A stretch of 64,000 nt of DNA. It comes from Strongylocentrotus droebachiensis (taxonomy: Eukaryota > Echinodermata > Echinoidea > Camarodonta > Strongylocentrotidae). Location: positions 511,001 to 575,000 of the forward strand of contig JAVYIG010000165.1 of assembly GCA_035222895.1 (NCBI GenBank), given 5' to 3'. This document shows positions 1-14,600 of the stretch, piece by piece. The first letter of the stretch is position 1; the number at the start of each line of letters is the position of its first letter. The notes beneath the pieces are model-generated. The model did no database searches. It was not told the DNA's origin and was given only the letters and a program-made list of their open reading frames with translations. A program made the position numbers and the translations under genes.

Positions 1-1948
1 AATGAGGGGATATTCAACATGCCTAGTACATTAATGATGACATACTTATTCAGTGGAAGAGTCTTATCAGGATAGATTGAAAGTGTACGCCAGAGAGACG
101 ACAGAGCTACCTCAGGAATAGCTACATCATACCCCCTGGAGTTACATGTAGACGTTCATATAACACTATGTCACGTATAGACAGGGGAGGGGTGACTTAA
201 CCCCTGCCTGGGGTGGAGCTGGACTTTTATGTAACATTACATCATGGATATTAAAAGAGTAATTAATGGAAGTGAGTCTGGCAGTTTTGTTGATATTATA
301 TTAAGGTATATACATCCCAGGGATGAGTGTACTGTGTCATAGAATGACACGTGATGTAGTCTGTCGTCTCCTCGGGACACCTGTCTCTACTCATGCAGGC
401 AGACATCCCTGTCAAACCTGACTAGCATTCACTTAATTGAGTTTGATAGAAGAACAATGATAGAAAAAGAAAGAATGACCATGAGATGCAACAGAACCTG
501 GAATTACTCATCGTAAATTGAATTCTTTCAATTCAACAGATAGAACAGCATCAAGAAGATAAACCAATCCCATTTGTAAGGGAAATACATTCATGGATCA
601 GAGCATCACATATATCCACCGTTGGAAAGATTTCCTGGACAATGCTGAAACATATCAAATAGAAAAGAGGTGCAAAACCTGTGCAATGTTCTTACAATTG
701 TCTTTCTTGTCTGTCTGTCTGCATCTAAATCTTTCATTCCCTTTCTCTTTTGGCCAACTCTGTATTTTCCTTTCATTTCTATAATGCCCACTCAGTTCCT
801 GAAGCGCCCTTCCCTCTTTCAAACAAAAATAGAATATGCCCTTTAACTGAAACGCCCCAACTGTTATGTAACATGCATCTTATAATCATAAGCTCTTAAT
901 TAAAGTCTGTTCTGGCACTCGACCACAGACAGCTCTCTAAACTAAGCAGTGCTTAGGGATGCTGTCGGAAACAGCATAAAGAGCGCCCCCATTGCTTGTA
1001 ACGAGCAGGAAACTCAGGTGGCAGACAGGAAGCAAGGCACTAGGCCAAGTCATCGTAACTGGCATGTGACGATGCTCCGCCTAGGGTAAGGTGCATACAA
1101 TTATAATGTAGGGAAGGGGAAAACAAAAACTGAGACCCGACTCACAGATACTGTGTAACAAAGAAATAATAATTATCATGTATTATATTCTGTTGGGTGT
1201 AAATGCACATCTGCGGTACTATCGAAAAAGAAATTCACGATCTATTCATGTAAATTAAAAAGGCTTTCTCATGAACGGCTGATAAAAGTTTGCTTGATCT
1301 CTGAGACTTTATCTTCAGCAGTTTCCTAGGCAAGGGAAAAAAGTTTCCCCACATGCTACATTTTCTTTATATTTCTATTTGCATCTCACCCTCAATGTTT
1401 CATATCTCTCCCTCGTCTCTTTTCTTTCGTTGATATCCTACATCACCTATTAGGTACATGTAGCTCTGAATATCAGGTTTTATGATTTTATCTATCATCA
1501 TTTTAAAAAAAAAAATTCCCTCAGTCTTCAGGGCCAGCAATTCCCTTCACACATCAGAGCCAAGTACATGTCATTAAATTCTCTTTTTCGTTAAGTTTCT
1601 CTATCTCTCCATTAATTGATTATTTCATAACTAAAAGTCCAACTAATTACTTGTGACTGATGAGGTCAAGAGTGTGTCAGTCACAAAGCGCTTGACCCAC
1701 AGGAAGCCGGAGGGGAAAGTGAGCCAGAGCATCGTCACGATGTCAGCAGCAACAAGCCTCCTCCATATCAACTGTGATGTCACGGCCAACATCGGAAGAC
1801 GAAAGGGGTGACATCTACCCTACTATGTCCCATAGGACGGGGCTAAGATGGGAGGATCCCTAAAAATCACTTATGTCTCATGCATTCTATCATAGCTTCA
1901 TGCAGGGAAGCAATGCTTCATTGTCATACTATAATGGACTTTCTTTAA
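1..1948. other. Gene-free AT-rich DNA, probably POMP intron 5
   Basis: No exon-like frame or splice-bounded conserved segment was recognised on either strand. I looked for a terminal POMP exon (a short frame ending near EYxLGL) and did not find it. A short open frame near 593-791 on both strands looks random. Confidence 0.5.
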
Positions 1949-2344
1949 AGATAAAGACCAGTTATGGCCATGCGATTGCATTGTGAAAGAAACGTTGTGG
2001 AATCGATCAGAAAAGGTTGATCATCTAGCATATAAGTATTGGTGTGTACTGCAAGGTTCTGGAATCATCAAAATGATAAGAAATTTGGCCCAGTCTTCGT
2101 AAAGTTACAAGCACTGTACACAGAAAGATGTATATGGGACTACGCACACGTGTGTGACACGTGCCTTTATCTCTCACAGTCCAATAGATAAACTAATTTA
2201 CCAAATATATCAATTAGTAGGCGGTTTCCTGGCAAAAATGTTATCATCATGTATTAGTCAAAACATATTCTTTCACATGAATGGTAATAAAGACTTCAAT
2301 TTTATTTTTTGAAATTTTGGCGTTTCCAGTACTGGTCTTTACCT
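1949..2344. mobile_element. TTAA-flanked MITE, family 1, complete copy
   Basis: Ends are AGATAAAGACCAGT on the left and, reading inward from the right, AGGTAAAGACCAGT; both sides are bounded by TTAA (1945-1948 and 2345-2348). TTAA duplications are typical of piggyBac and Kolobok transposons. Related partial copies are at 41258-41450 and 54737-54886. It has no coding capacity. Confidence 0.8.
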
Positions 2345-2348
2345 TTAA

Positions 2349-2869
2349 ACTTATTCCCTGGGCAAACTAACCAAAGAATCCTACAACATACTTCCCTGCC
2401 ATATCTATATCTGTTGGCTTCTATATTCATTTGTTACACTCACTTCCTCTCACTCAGTTAATTGTCTTTAATTACTCTTCCATTGCTACATCCCATCTTT
2501 CATTCACATGTACTAGCCCTGTATAGTGGTCAACAAACAACATTATAAATCACTTCCTAATTAGCCCTCTATTATGTAACAATGACCATGAGTTTACAAA
2601 TACAAGTACGGTAGGAACAGTCACATTACCTTTCTAAGACACATTTCCTCACTTCTAAATAATCTTAGGCAGTAGTCCAATGGGAGTCCTAGAATTTATA
2701 TAGTCATCGTTTGCACACCTATACTAAGTTTTTATATCCTCTGTGTTTTAGAATGGTATGCAAAATAGAATCTACTGTTCATAACCCAAACCAATCTTGA
2801 TTTGTTTGGATGAACCTATGATAATGAAAGCTTTTTAGTAGAAAGCAGATTTCAGTTATTACTCCCCAC
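2349..2869. other. Gene-free intronic DNA
   Basis: AT-rich sequence in which I see no exon, RNA gene or repeat structure. Confidence 0.4.
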
Positions 2870-3350
2870 AGATGTCTCTCAGTCAAAGCTAAATAATTAG
2901 TTTTGATCATGCTAACAATAGATATCTAGTATTGGATAGCTATGGGGTCGGTTCTCATGCAATGAAGAGAAAACAAAAAGAAGAATAAGATAAAATCAAA
3001 GAAGACAATGGTCCAAAAATACAACTTAACCATGCCACGGAACAGTAAAAATAAGACAAGTGATTTATTTGTGAGTGAGTTAGGATGTTCCTTGATTGAC
3101 AAAATGGTCTCCAGCTCGCGTCCATCCCTCTCCATCAAGGTCAACTCAGTAGGGGTCAAATAAGCATCTTCCTGCCAGGTTAGTATGGTAAGCCAAACAC
3201 TCACTGATCTTAACTCATGGATTGGTGGTTTGGTCTGTATACATTTCAACCATTCACAGCACATGCCGGAACCCCATAGCTATCCATGTTTACTAGATAT
3301 CAATTGTTAGCATCATCAAAAAGTAACTGTAGCTTTGATTGAGACAATCA
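2870..3350. mobile_element. Terminal-inverted-repeat element (MITE-like)
   Basis: Arms of about 75 bp pair: TTTTGATCATGCTAACAATA from 2901 matches the reverse complement ending at 3321 (GCATCATCAAAA side), and GTCAAAGCTA / TAGCTTTGAT extend the match outward. The 112-residue minus frame inside is not recognised and is probably incidental. Confidence 0.65.
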
Positions 3351-4395
3351 CAAATCATCTATCCCTGTAGGTATAGATATAACCAATTTGTCTCCACATG
3401 AAGTAATTACACTAACACGCCACTTATATGTTACCATAAATTCCATTGAAGCACAGTAGTCTGAAGCTATTCAGATAAAATCAACCAAAAGTTTGATGTT
3501 CTTTCAACTACAAACTATAAGACAGGGTGAATAGAAACACTGAATACATCAGTAGGAACACTGAAGAGGAACACTGAAGAGGAACACTGAATAGGAAAAC
3601 TCAAGGTGAATATGAAAGAGATATTGAAACTCTTCCTGACAAAATATTCCTTCCAAGTGAGAAGCAGACCTTAAAAAGAAAATTCAACCCAGATAAATAA
3701 AATGAAAATAGTCTACATCACCCCTGGACTTCAAAAATAATTATTGCACCAAAACTATTCTAATTGTTTGTTCATATTCATCCTACTCTATGGTTGCTGT
3801 AAAGGTGTGCTAAAATACACCCTTTTCACTACTCCTTACATCCTTCATGATTCCTTCATAACTAAATGTGTCAAAAAGAGAGTTATGAGGACATGGATTC
3901 CATTTCTAGAGCATTCCCCATGATAATGGTTCATCAATGTTTCTTGCAGTTCAGGTAAGGAGAGGTAGAGATGTTATGGATTGGTGAGGGAAATTGGATT
4001 CGTTGTAGTTTGGGTGTTGTTCTCGTTCAGTGAAAACACACCCTAATTGAATTACCTGGCCCCTCTTTCACAACATATCAAGTCACCTCACGACATCAAG
4101 CTATGTCTTAATTGACGAGACAAACATACACCAATAAATATTCATTACCAAAATACAAAAGTAACAATATATTTCGTAATTGCACAGTAGAGTCCATTTT
4201 TCAGAAAGAGATGGTAATTGCACAATAACCCTGAAAACCCCTGCTGCAAAGATGTTTGTTTCTTTCCCAAACTATATTAATACTTCCCAAAACACAGAGA
4301 ACAAACATGAACATAAGCACACATAAAATATTTATTACAAAACCATAAATAAACATATAAAACAGAATGAAGAAAGAAAGAGAGTTTTGTTTTAC
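3351..4395. other. Gene-free intronic DNA next to POMP exon 5
   Basis: Only a small tandem repeat based on AGGAACACTGAAG near 3555-3590 stands out. No further POMP exon was recognised here. Confidence 0.4.
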
Positions 4396-4489
4396 CATTG
4401 AGAATATCTTCGAATCCGATGATACTATCTCTCCCTGATAGAGCATCAGCCAAGGCATTAGATGATGGGAAGACACTAGGGCTCTCAGA
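4396..4489 (-). CDS. POMP: POMP exon 5
   Basis: 94 bp, acceptor TTCTTCTGCCAG and donor AATG|GTAAAA. It starts SESPSVFPSSNALADALSGR and ends DSIIGFEDILN, the near-C-terminal IGFEDILN signature of POMP. One base (G) is carried into the next exon, expected to begin the D-P element; no such exon was found between here and position 1. Confidence 0.92.
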
Positions 4490-7400
4490 CTGGCAGAAGA
4501 AAAATAGTAAAAAGATACAAGTTAATAAATGTATGTATTCATGCAACAACAATAATCTAAAATACATTCCTATACAAAGTTGTCCCATTGTATACAAGGA
4601 GATTGGATCAAAATACATTTATCATCAATTTGTTCTTGATATTAATCCTGATTCTACTGGTATTTCTGAATTCTCACTACGATGGCGAGAGTTTAAGCCG
4701 GAAAAATGTTATATAATGTCCTTTGGTAGCGCATGCAGATGCTATATCATAGTTATACACTGTACTAGCAATTTGAAAGAATGGAATACTATTAATGTTA
4801 TAATTTTCCATTCTAATCCTTTGTTGCTTCCTCTTCTCATTTTATCATTTCATATATGTAAATGAATAGTTGATTTATTAATAATGCAAACCTTTTTTCA
4901 GAAGATTCACTAACACATAAAACATTCACCCAAATAGTACCCTTTTCTCCCCTGTTCAATTAAAGTTTGTATAGAAGAGACAATATACATAAATACAGTC
5001 AAACCTGCTTTAGCGAACACCTATATAGAAAGACCACTTTCCATGTTTTCCTTGAGTGGTCTTTATATTCCGGTACAGGTTTCACAGAGTGGTCTTTATA
5101 TACCGGTACAGGTTTCACAGAGTGGTCTTTATATACCGGTACAGGTTTCACAGAGTGGTCTTTATATACCGGTACAGGTTTCACAGAGTGGTCTTTATAT
5201 ACCGGTACAGGTTTCACAGAGTGGTCTTTATATACCGGTACAGGTTTCACAGAGTGGTCTTTATATACCGGTACAGGTTTCACAGAGTGGTCTTTATATA
5301 CCGGTACAGGTTTCACAGAGTGGTCTTTATATACCGGTACAGGTTTCACAGAGTGGTCTTTATATACCGGTACAGGTTTCACAGAGTGGTCTTTATATAC
5401 CGGTACAGGTTTCACAGAGTGGTCTTTATATACCGGTACAGGTTTCACAGAGTGGTCTTTACATGTATATACCGGTACAGGTTTCACAGAGTGGTCTTTA
5501 TACACCGGTACAGGTTTCACAGAGTGGTCTTTATATACCGGTACAGGTTTCACAGAGTGGTCTTTATATACCGGTACAGGTTTCACAGAGTGGTCTTTAT
5601 ATACCGGTACAGGTTTCACAGAGTGGTCTTTATATACCGGTACAGGTTTCACAGAGTGGTCTTATACCGGTACAGGTTTCACAGAGTGGTCTTTATATTC
5701 CGGTACAGGTTTCACAGAGTGGTCTTTATATACCGGTACAGGTTTCACAGAGTGGTCTTATACCGGTACAGGTTTCACAGAGTGGTCTTTATATACCGGT
5801 ACAGGTTTCACAGAGTGGTCTTTATATACCAGTACAGGTTTCACAGAGTGGTCTTTATATACCGGTACAGGTTTCACAGAGTGGTCTTTATATACCGGTA
5901 CAGGTTTCACAGAGTGGTCTTTATATACCGGTACAGGTTTCACAGAGTGGTCTTTATATACCGGTACAGGTTTCACAGAGTGGTCTTTATATTCCGGTAC
6001 AGGTTTCACAGAGTGGTCTTATACCGGTACAGGTTTCACAGAGTGGTCTTTATATTCCGGTACAGGTTTCACAGAGTGGTCTTTATATACCGGTACAGGT
6101 TTCACAGTATAACAATATACGAGCAAAAATAATACTGAAAACATCCCAGCTTTTCCACATACAAAGTGAAGGTCATTATAAATTATTAGATTTTATCAAT
6201 GCATAATAATGATGTCTTTTATGTTTACTGTGGGGAAACTCTAGAAATATATTTTACTAGAAGCTCTGCATGAAAAGATGGACCTGACATGGAAGCTAAC
6301 CTGTGTGACTATACTGCGCTCCATCATAAGTCTGAGAGGTGCGTGCAATCCCTGGAGCTTCCTCAGATTGGCAAACTCCTGTTCCTGCTGATTCTTCCAG
6401 AACTATTTCATGATGAACAAAGGGGAAATACATGGGTTATCTTCATCACATCTTAATAGATCAATAAACATACGCTCCTGTTAACATCAATCTAAAACAG
6501 AACACAATAGAAGAGTAAAATAACATTGTTTGTGTACGTTAAGGCTTTAGCAGAGCACTTACTCTTTAATCTTAAATTGGAGCCATGTTGCCTTTCCGAG
6601 AAAGCTTATTTTAAGCAATACCTTGCAGATTACATGGCTTGTATTCATAAAAGATGGACTAAGTTTCCATTCTTCTATGGAGCGCCATCTGTCAACATAT
6701 TTCATTTAATAATACATTCAGGGGGCAATATAAGAAACATTTAAAATGTTCATATTAATTACTTTTAATTTGTTAAATACCTTTTTTTTTTTATTATCCT
6801 GTAGAACCATACTGTTTGATGCTCTTATATGGTTTTTTAATTTATATAATGTTCTTCACGTTTATGTTCTCATGTTCTTTGTTTTTATGTATTGTTCGAC
6901 CAATATCTAATTTCTATAATAATAATAATATAAAAACAAACAAATACACAAACTAGGTGAACACACCCTAACAAGCCAAAAACTTGGCTTTCATTGTGTT
7001 TACGATCTTCCAATTATCCTCTTGTGTTTTTTATGTAGTCTGTACCTTGTTTCTCATTGAATACTACCGGTATACTTGTATTGTTTTTTATCTTTTTAAT
7101 CGTTTGATTGAATTGTCATAGTTTTATAATGTTTTTATTGCCCATTGACTGTTTTTTCACACATTGTTTTTATATGAGTGAAGCCCCCATCTAGCTCCAA
7201 ACATGAAATTTGATATTGTGTTTACCTTGTTAGGGGCCTCATGTACAAGAACATGATTATGATGCCAAATAAACTGAATATATGAGCACTAAATCTATCC
7301 ACTTAAACCTTCATTAAATTCAGTTTCATTAATAAATATTAGTTTTTTAGTTTGTCTTGCTATCTAATAACATGTGATGATGAAGATGAAGGATTTCATA

Positions 7401-10400
7401 CAAAGGGCATTAGCATCTAGATCTAAATGAAAATACTTGTATACTAAAACTAAGGACAAAAAACCATGAAAGCTATGCATGCAAACAATTCTATCTCCCA
7501 CAGGAAAAATCATTAAAGAATTACCACAAACTCTTGAAATAAAACACCAGAAAAGCTAGTCACTGAAATCCAGAAGACCAATCTGTTTATACTCTATTGG
7601 AGACATGGAAAGAGGGCCATTTATCTCAAGCCATACTTCACAGCAAACAAAAAGGGCTTTGCTAAATTCCAATTTCTCATTAAATCTAATTTCAGCTCCT
7701 GTTTCTGTAAATCTGTTTCACTGAACATAATCAAAGAGAAGTTATGTCATAGACTAAATTGAGCTACAATGGTATGTCATACTTACATTGTAAAAGACAC
7801 AAATTTTAATTTCAACTTGAACTATGGTCTTGTGAATTACACAAACTGATGTTCTATTACAAAAGCCGCAAAATGATATAATGATGTAAATAAGTAATAC
7901 CCATAATATTAGTAATATAATCCTTATACATTATTTTTGTTCATAAGAAAGTACGGATACAGGGTAATGAAGAAGGCTGAATGAAAAATTAGAAGGAAAA
8001 GAAAAACTGAATTATGCCCTTTCCCTTAACCCAATGCAATGTATTGTTTTAACAGTCTCAATAATTACGAGCTAAAGCAAACCGTTTCTAGCAACCTTTC
8101 CAATAAATATACCTGTTAAGCCCTACCAAGGTTATAGTTAAGTATAGTTAGTTATATTCATAGTTAAGTATATGGAACTATTGTGATGAGATGTACACCT
8201 GGGGCCTGTTTAACAAAGATCCTAAGTCAAACTTATCTCTAAGTTGGACTTAATAATTATGGAAAGCCGTTAGCACCTATGAAAATATTTTGTAAAAGTT
8301 ATTTTAAAAGGCATAGAATGTGGATTCAAATCATTCATATTTTCTATTATCAAGGAGATTTCATGTTCTTGATGTGGAATTTATAAAAAGTCTAAAATAC
8401 TTGATTTTTCACTTTTGAACATATTTTATTTTAAGGCTACAAATGGCTCTCCATAATATTTTAAGTCCAACTTAAGTTTGACTTGGAATCTTTGTGAAAC
8501 ACTCCCTGGTAACACATACAAATATATGGATCTCTTAATCACAATGGTTAGAGTTTGGGCCAACAAGATATTATGAATGACACTGCAGGTCGGACCTTTC
8601 AGATTCAACTGTTTTGTTACAGGAGGCCTAAACACCCAACCTGTCCTCATTTATTTCAACTCCCTTTCACTTGTTTAAATCCGCAAGCAAATTACTTTCA
8701 TGATCTCACTGGTGGGCCTATACATTCATACACCCCCTTGCATTCATTTGAAGAAAGTCTTAAATGTATATTTGTCTTATTCTGATTACCCAATTCAACA
8801 TTCTTTATCACAACTTTTCTATTCCACCGTTAGTGCTATATGACCTTCTTTTTTCATCAAGCTTTTCTTTGCGTACCCTTTTCAACCTTCACCTGTTCCA
8901 CTTCTCGCTATTATTTGCCTCATCCTGTCCTTGTGTTATTTTCTATTGATTCTAATTTTATCTGCTATTGTAATATCTTTTTTCCCCTCCTGTTTTACTT
9001 CCTCCCCCTTTCTGTCTTCCTTTGTCTCTTTTTGATTAGAATAAATAGGCCATTCCATAAGGTGTGATGACTGCCAAAACCATTAACATGAAGGCTACAG
9101 AGCGTTAGCCGACAAACATGTGGGGCATATGAACTTCACAATGCACTTTCTCTCTCTCATGAATGTGCCCTTCCGAGTGAACCCTGTACCCCTCCCTGTA
9201 CCCCTCCCTCTCTAGATTGAGTCATCATAAGATATCACTCAAGTCATGTGAGCACAAATTATTTTGGGCTTGTCCTCTCCATATCCGGGTCATTTCAGCC
9301 CCTATCTTTACTCCTTTCTTCTGCTTTTTACGCAAGTGGTTTAACCCCTTTTATGTCTTGCTATGGCTGGATGCAGCGTATATCGGAGACGGAACGAGCA
9401 TTACTCACTCTCCATACACTTATGACGCTCAGGATGCTTAATTATTAGACTGTTAATCAACTTGGTTGTAGGGGTAATTATACAACACAGCAGGTGGATA
9501 TATGATGGCTGGCATTAAATTTATGGTTCCAGGATAACTTACATTATATTGTTTATAGTGAATAATTCCAAATAGTCAGTTTAATGTAAAGGATGATAGT
9601 GCAAGCGTAGGCATAACCTTTAAGAATCCATGAGATTTGAGGGTGCTTTAAAAGTACATGAAGTTACAAAATATGAATGTATACAAATGAAGATTGTTGA
9701 ATTTTCCCTTTGTTGGGGAAAGGGGTCCAAAAGGTTTATGGTCCCACTGGCAAAGTATAATTTCAACAGTTGCTACAATTATCATATTATAGGCCTCAGT
9801 GCTCATTATTTGCAGTGAAAATGCATGACTACATACTGGATATGAGGCCATCCTTTACCAGAATACTTCAATGTTCAAATTCCACTAAATACCTGCATGA
9901 CTACCGGTAGGTGGACTGTAGATGGTTCAACGAATCTCGCCAGCACTGTGGCAGTTTTATTGGCTTTGACATGCTCAAGGATGTTATATGATTTCATTTA
10001 GGTGGGGGCCTGATGAGGCAAACAAGCTACGCAATTTGTCGAAATGTTTCTCAGAAGGGAGAAAATAACCTGGCTAAAAATCAAGATTTGATGGATGTAC
10101 ACTAATAAACACACGAAAAGTACCTGTATGATACAAAACATTAGATTGGGAAGAATAGAAATGAAAAAGATAGGAAAGGAAGTTTATATGTATCTCCCTA
10201 TCTAAATAAACAAAATCAGTGCTCCTTAAAACGGCATAACCACAAACTTTCAAATAAAACTCCTATCTCTACTGAACATCTTTTCTCAGTTTGCTATCAT
10301 TGGTGCTAAGCCAAGTTTTTGCCTCAGAAACACAGCAGCTCAATAATCAATGTAAAGAGAGCCATTCCGCAAGGGATGTATTTCTTTGAATGATTCCTAA

Positions 10401-11541
10401 AATATAACTTAATATCTTTAAGTTAAGTTGCCAACTTGTGTGGTATACAGAAGACATTCTCTGCAATTCAAGTTCTAAAATAAGTAACATGTCTGTCAGT
10501 GCCTCTGATAACTGACAATGGTACCTCTTCAATCAAATTTAAACAACCTTTAGAATAATACAACAAAATAATGTACACATGTCTTCTACATATATAGAAG
10601 GAGACATGATGGCTAAGTGGTAGAGCAGTGGTCTCGTAACCTGGAGGTCCCGGGTTCGAAACCAAGCCAATGCGCTAGTGCCCTTCGGTAAAGCATTAGT
10701 CCTCCTTTACCAAGTCCTGTTGATCCCCTGGTTGCTTACTGACAAGCAAACACATGCTTTCTTAGCAGTCAGGTAAAACAAAACATCAAACCAAACTTTT
10801 GTTTTCAAAAACAGTAATCATTAAACCTATTTACACATCATAAATTGGCAACAATTCAAATGCTTCCAAACTACATTTAATGTCGTCATCAAAACCAAGA
10901 AAAGAGTGAGTATAATCAAGATAGATCTATCCCTTTCCTATGCAACACATGGTGAATTCACCCTTTAGTTGAGAGCTATTTAAAGATCTGTCTAATCAGC
11001 ATAAATCTTGTACAAGCATTAATGTGCTTCATTGCTACAATTATCTTAATTCTTCAAACGTTCAATACCTCCAGTACTTGCATGCACAAACAAATATCTT
11101 GTTACATAATTGGTTAAAAGATCCTTTCATCAACTCCTATTTTTGCCATGATAGAGATGAAAATGTGTTCTTCTTTCAACTAATCAGAATACTTGCAAGC
11201 AGTTTCCTCTTTTTCTTTTCTTTTCTTTTCTATTTTCCTTGGGGATCAATTAAACAATGTAATCTCAAAGAGTAACATAACATGATGACCGGTTCATCTG
11301 CTTTGAGTACATTGTATATAAACACTGCCCTCTGTTGTCTAAAATAAATCCTATTATCATTTGGAAGTGTCATAATTTAATCCTACTATGAATCAGCTAG
11401 AATAGGTAACAGACTGGTTTCCTTTCCAAAAATTGATTTACACTTTCCTGTGTGATTTCCAGATATTTCTCATTTTCACTTCTCTACTTTTGAGGTATTA
11501 CGTGCTTCCTCTAGGGTAGTTATTGACAGATACACGCAGGG

Positions 11542-11573
<32 letters not shown>

Positions 11574-11612
11574 AGAGGAAGAGAGAGAGAGAGAGGGAGA
11601 GAGGGAGGGAAG

Positions 11613-11643
<31 letters not shown>

Positions 11644-14600
11644 AGAGGGGGGCTTTTGAGATATTTATTATCTTCAGCTCAGAAGTCTTCAATGTTTTGA
11701 TGACTGAAGTAGCATCACTATCATAAACTTCATCAAATAGAGAAGAGACAGCCAGATAATGAACCATTGACAGACACAAAATAAAAACTGTCAGAAACCA
11801 GAAACTTCCACAATTTGGCAAATTCTCAAAATTCTCAAAATGTTTGTACCACAATATGTGATTCACAACACTCCTTTCTGAAAATCACAACAACTTTTAT
11901 GCTCTAAAAACAACAGTTTTTAATGATTCTTGGAAGTTCCATTTCATCAAAGTTTCTGGTATTACTGTATAGTGAAGAAACATTGTGGTATTGATTGATG
12001 ATGAAACAAATACTTACATTCTTCTCTGATTTCTCAAGAGGATGAGATGAAACAATGCCTGATTTGACTCCAGTAGGTCTGTAACAAAACAAAGGAATTT
12101 AACATTTAAAGGTAATACAAATTTTTGAAAAAAATTGGAAAATTGGATGGATAGTAATTGTTTAAAACTTTGATATATTTGGATGCCTCTATGGATAAAG
12201 TATAAGCACTACAAATATGGCCCCTAAAACACTTCTGCTTTCAAGAAATTGAATAATAAAAATGTACTGGTGCTCCCGGTAAATTTCAAATATTTCAAAT
12301 AGCTTCTAAGGCCATTCCATGGTAGATGCGACCATGACAATGAAAAGTGTAGTCAAGAAATATTGTTTTAAAGCTAAAGTAATATCAGTCTTGAGAGGGA
12401 GCTATACAACATAAAGAGTTTATTGTTTACAATTCATCACCTTGGACTCGATTTCAACAGCGACAACAATCATTGAATATTGTAAAATTGCATACACTTC
12501 AAAAATGTTCATTTGAACCAAATTCATGACCCCATACCAAAACTTGTATTACCTTTAATTAATGACAAAATATACATGTATATGTATAAATTTTATTAAA
12601 ATAAATAAATGTATTGTCCTTTGGCAAGACATTGATCTGCATTTGCCACACTCCACCCAGGTGATGTAAATGGGTACCTGGCAGGAATCAATTCCTTGAA
12701 ATGCTAGAGCACCTCAGTGGCTGCCTTGCTAAAGCTGGGTAATAATCGGGGCAGTGCCAGGAGCGTCACAATATGACGGACATTTACGCTATAAGAAGCC
12801 ACCATTATTATTATTATTATTATTGTGATACGATCCTTTTGTAACAGTAATAGAAAGGGCACCAATGTGGATGGTTGAGGAAGGGGGAAAGAATAGATTA
12901 AAGTTTGAAAGAGGGGGAGGGGACCTTTCATTCATTTGTCTTTATTCATCATCGTCACATTGGCTTCACTGTTCAGCCTCAATCATGGACAAATTAGAAA
13001 AGATGAGTGCTGAAATTGGTACATCCTCCCAGGTAGAGGTAGATGTGATTACCTGGGTAATGAGATTTACTACAACTCATTAAAGTATTATGTAATCACA
13101 TCATGGGAGTCATTACAAGGCAGCATGTGACTTGACAAGGCACATGACCATTGCGTGAGGAGAGAGAATACAATATATACGTCCATATTTTGTATTCTAT
13201 TGTATTACATCTTTTGTTTTGTAGTGTATCATATGTTATATAACTCTTTTACATTAGAAAGTCTGGAACTGTATCAATATCTGTGTCAGAAAAGGTACTT
13301 GACCGAGAGGTCACATTTCTTCAGAAAAAGGAAAACAAATTAAAGAAGGGGAAACTGCACTAAAAGCCACTTTGCTCTGGGAGTCGTTGAATCTTATTCT
13401 ATTACAGCTATCTAATTGAGTGATTATCAACTGCACAGTGTTGGTTTCACATTCTACCTACATGTTATTCTTCACCCTTCCTCACTATGCCTTTCCACAC
13501 TTTACCACCCCCTCTCCTCCCCCCCCCCAAACAAAAACAAAAAAAAAAAAAAAAATTCTTGTTTTGTTTTTAACTTGATGGTGTGCAAGCAGTCACAAAT
13601 TTACCTCAACCTTGCATAGGAGCATAAAATAAAATATACTTTATTACTTCAATGTCATATTTGTTTAAGTGTAAACATTCAGAAATACACATGTGGATCA
13701 ATACTTAAGAAAGTAGATTTCTAACAAACACAAACAATAGTCCAACACTGTACATGTATCTACATGTATATTATTAAAATATAAATATAATATTTTTTTT
13801 ATTATAAGGTATCTTGAATGTACTATTCATTGAAACAAAGTTTGTACATGTTCACGATGTCAGTTTCTTGAACCCAGAAAGGTTATTTCTTCCATGAAAG
13901 CCCAACGGCTGTGGAAAACTACCAAACCCAAAATTAATGACATCCTTTCCTCCTAAGAACTTAAGACAACCTGAGGAGGTGCTAGACCGACGTTTAGATC
14001 CACAGAGCTAGCTATCTCCTCCTTATTGAACTGAATCCAGAGATTAATCATCGGAAGAGGAAGTTTCCATCTTGCTCTAATAGAAAACCGTTCTGAACTT
14101 GACACTGACTGCAGCAATGTCATGGTCTGGAACAGATGCCTTTGGTCAAAGATGGTCTGGAGCAAACGCCTTTGGTCAAAGATGGTCTAGATTCTGGAAC
14201 AAATGTCTTTGCTCAAAGATGGTCTGGAGCAATTGCCTTTGGTGAAAGATACATGTATTCTTCTGACCTGGATGTCTTTGGACAAACATGGTCTGGGGCA
14301 GATGCATGTGGTCAAAAATGTTCTAAAATAGATTCCTTTGGTCAAAGATGGTCTGAGCTACATGTAGGCGTCTTTGACAAAAATAATTAGGGGCAGATCC
14401 CTTTGGTTAAATATACTCTCAGACAATAGCTTTGGTCAGAAATGGACAAAGACAGGTGCCTTTGGTCAAAGTAGCTTCATTGGGTACTAAAATGCCTTGG
14501 ATTTAATATGGTCTAAACTAGATTCATCATGGAATCAGACATTTTCCATTCTACAAGCTCATGAAGATACCTTGGGTCAATGACATTGCAAGTACTGCAC

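Noticed and set aside
2926-3264. 112-codon minus frame that might be the last POMP exon
   Set aside because: It has no POMP C-terminal signature and lies inside an inverted-repeat element.
4398-4865. 155-codon plus-strand frame
   Set aside because: It is the antisense shadow of POMP exon 5, whose minus-strand splice sites and conserved motif explain the low-stop region.
5055-6107. Possible CRISPR array
   Set aside because: Direct head-to-tail repeats without spacers in a eukaryotic intron; this is a minisatellite.
4967-6206. Long open frames of 358-387 codons (plus) and 217 codons (minus) across the 33-bp array
   Set aside because: All follow from a repeat period divisible by three with no stops in the unit; three plus frames and one minus frame cannot all be coding and none has context.
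10611-10680. tRNA gene
   Set aside because: A and B boxes belong to a SINE head with a shared body and tail in a second copy.
11523-11866. Arg-Glu and Ser-Leu repeat frames over GA/CT tracts here and at 35.0-35.3, 39.8-40.3 and 53.2-53.5 kb
   Set aside because: Low-complexity dinucleotide runs produce open frames without coding signal.
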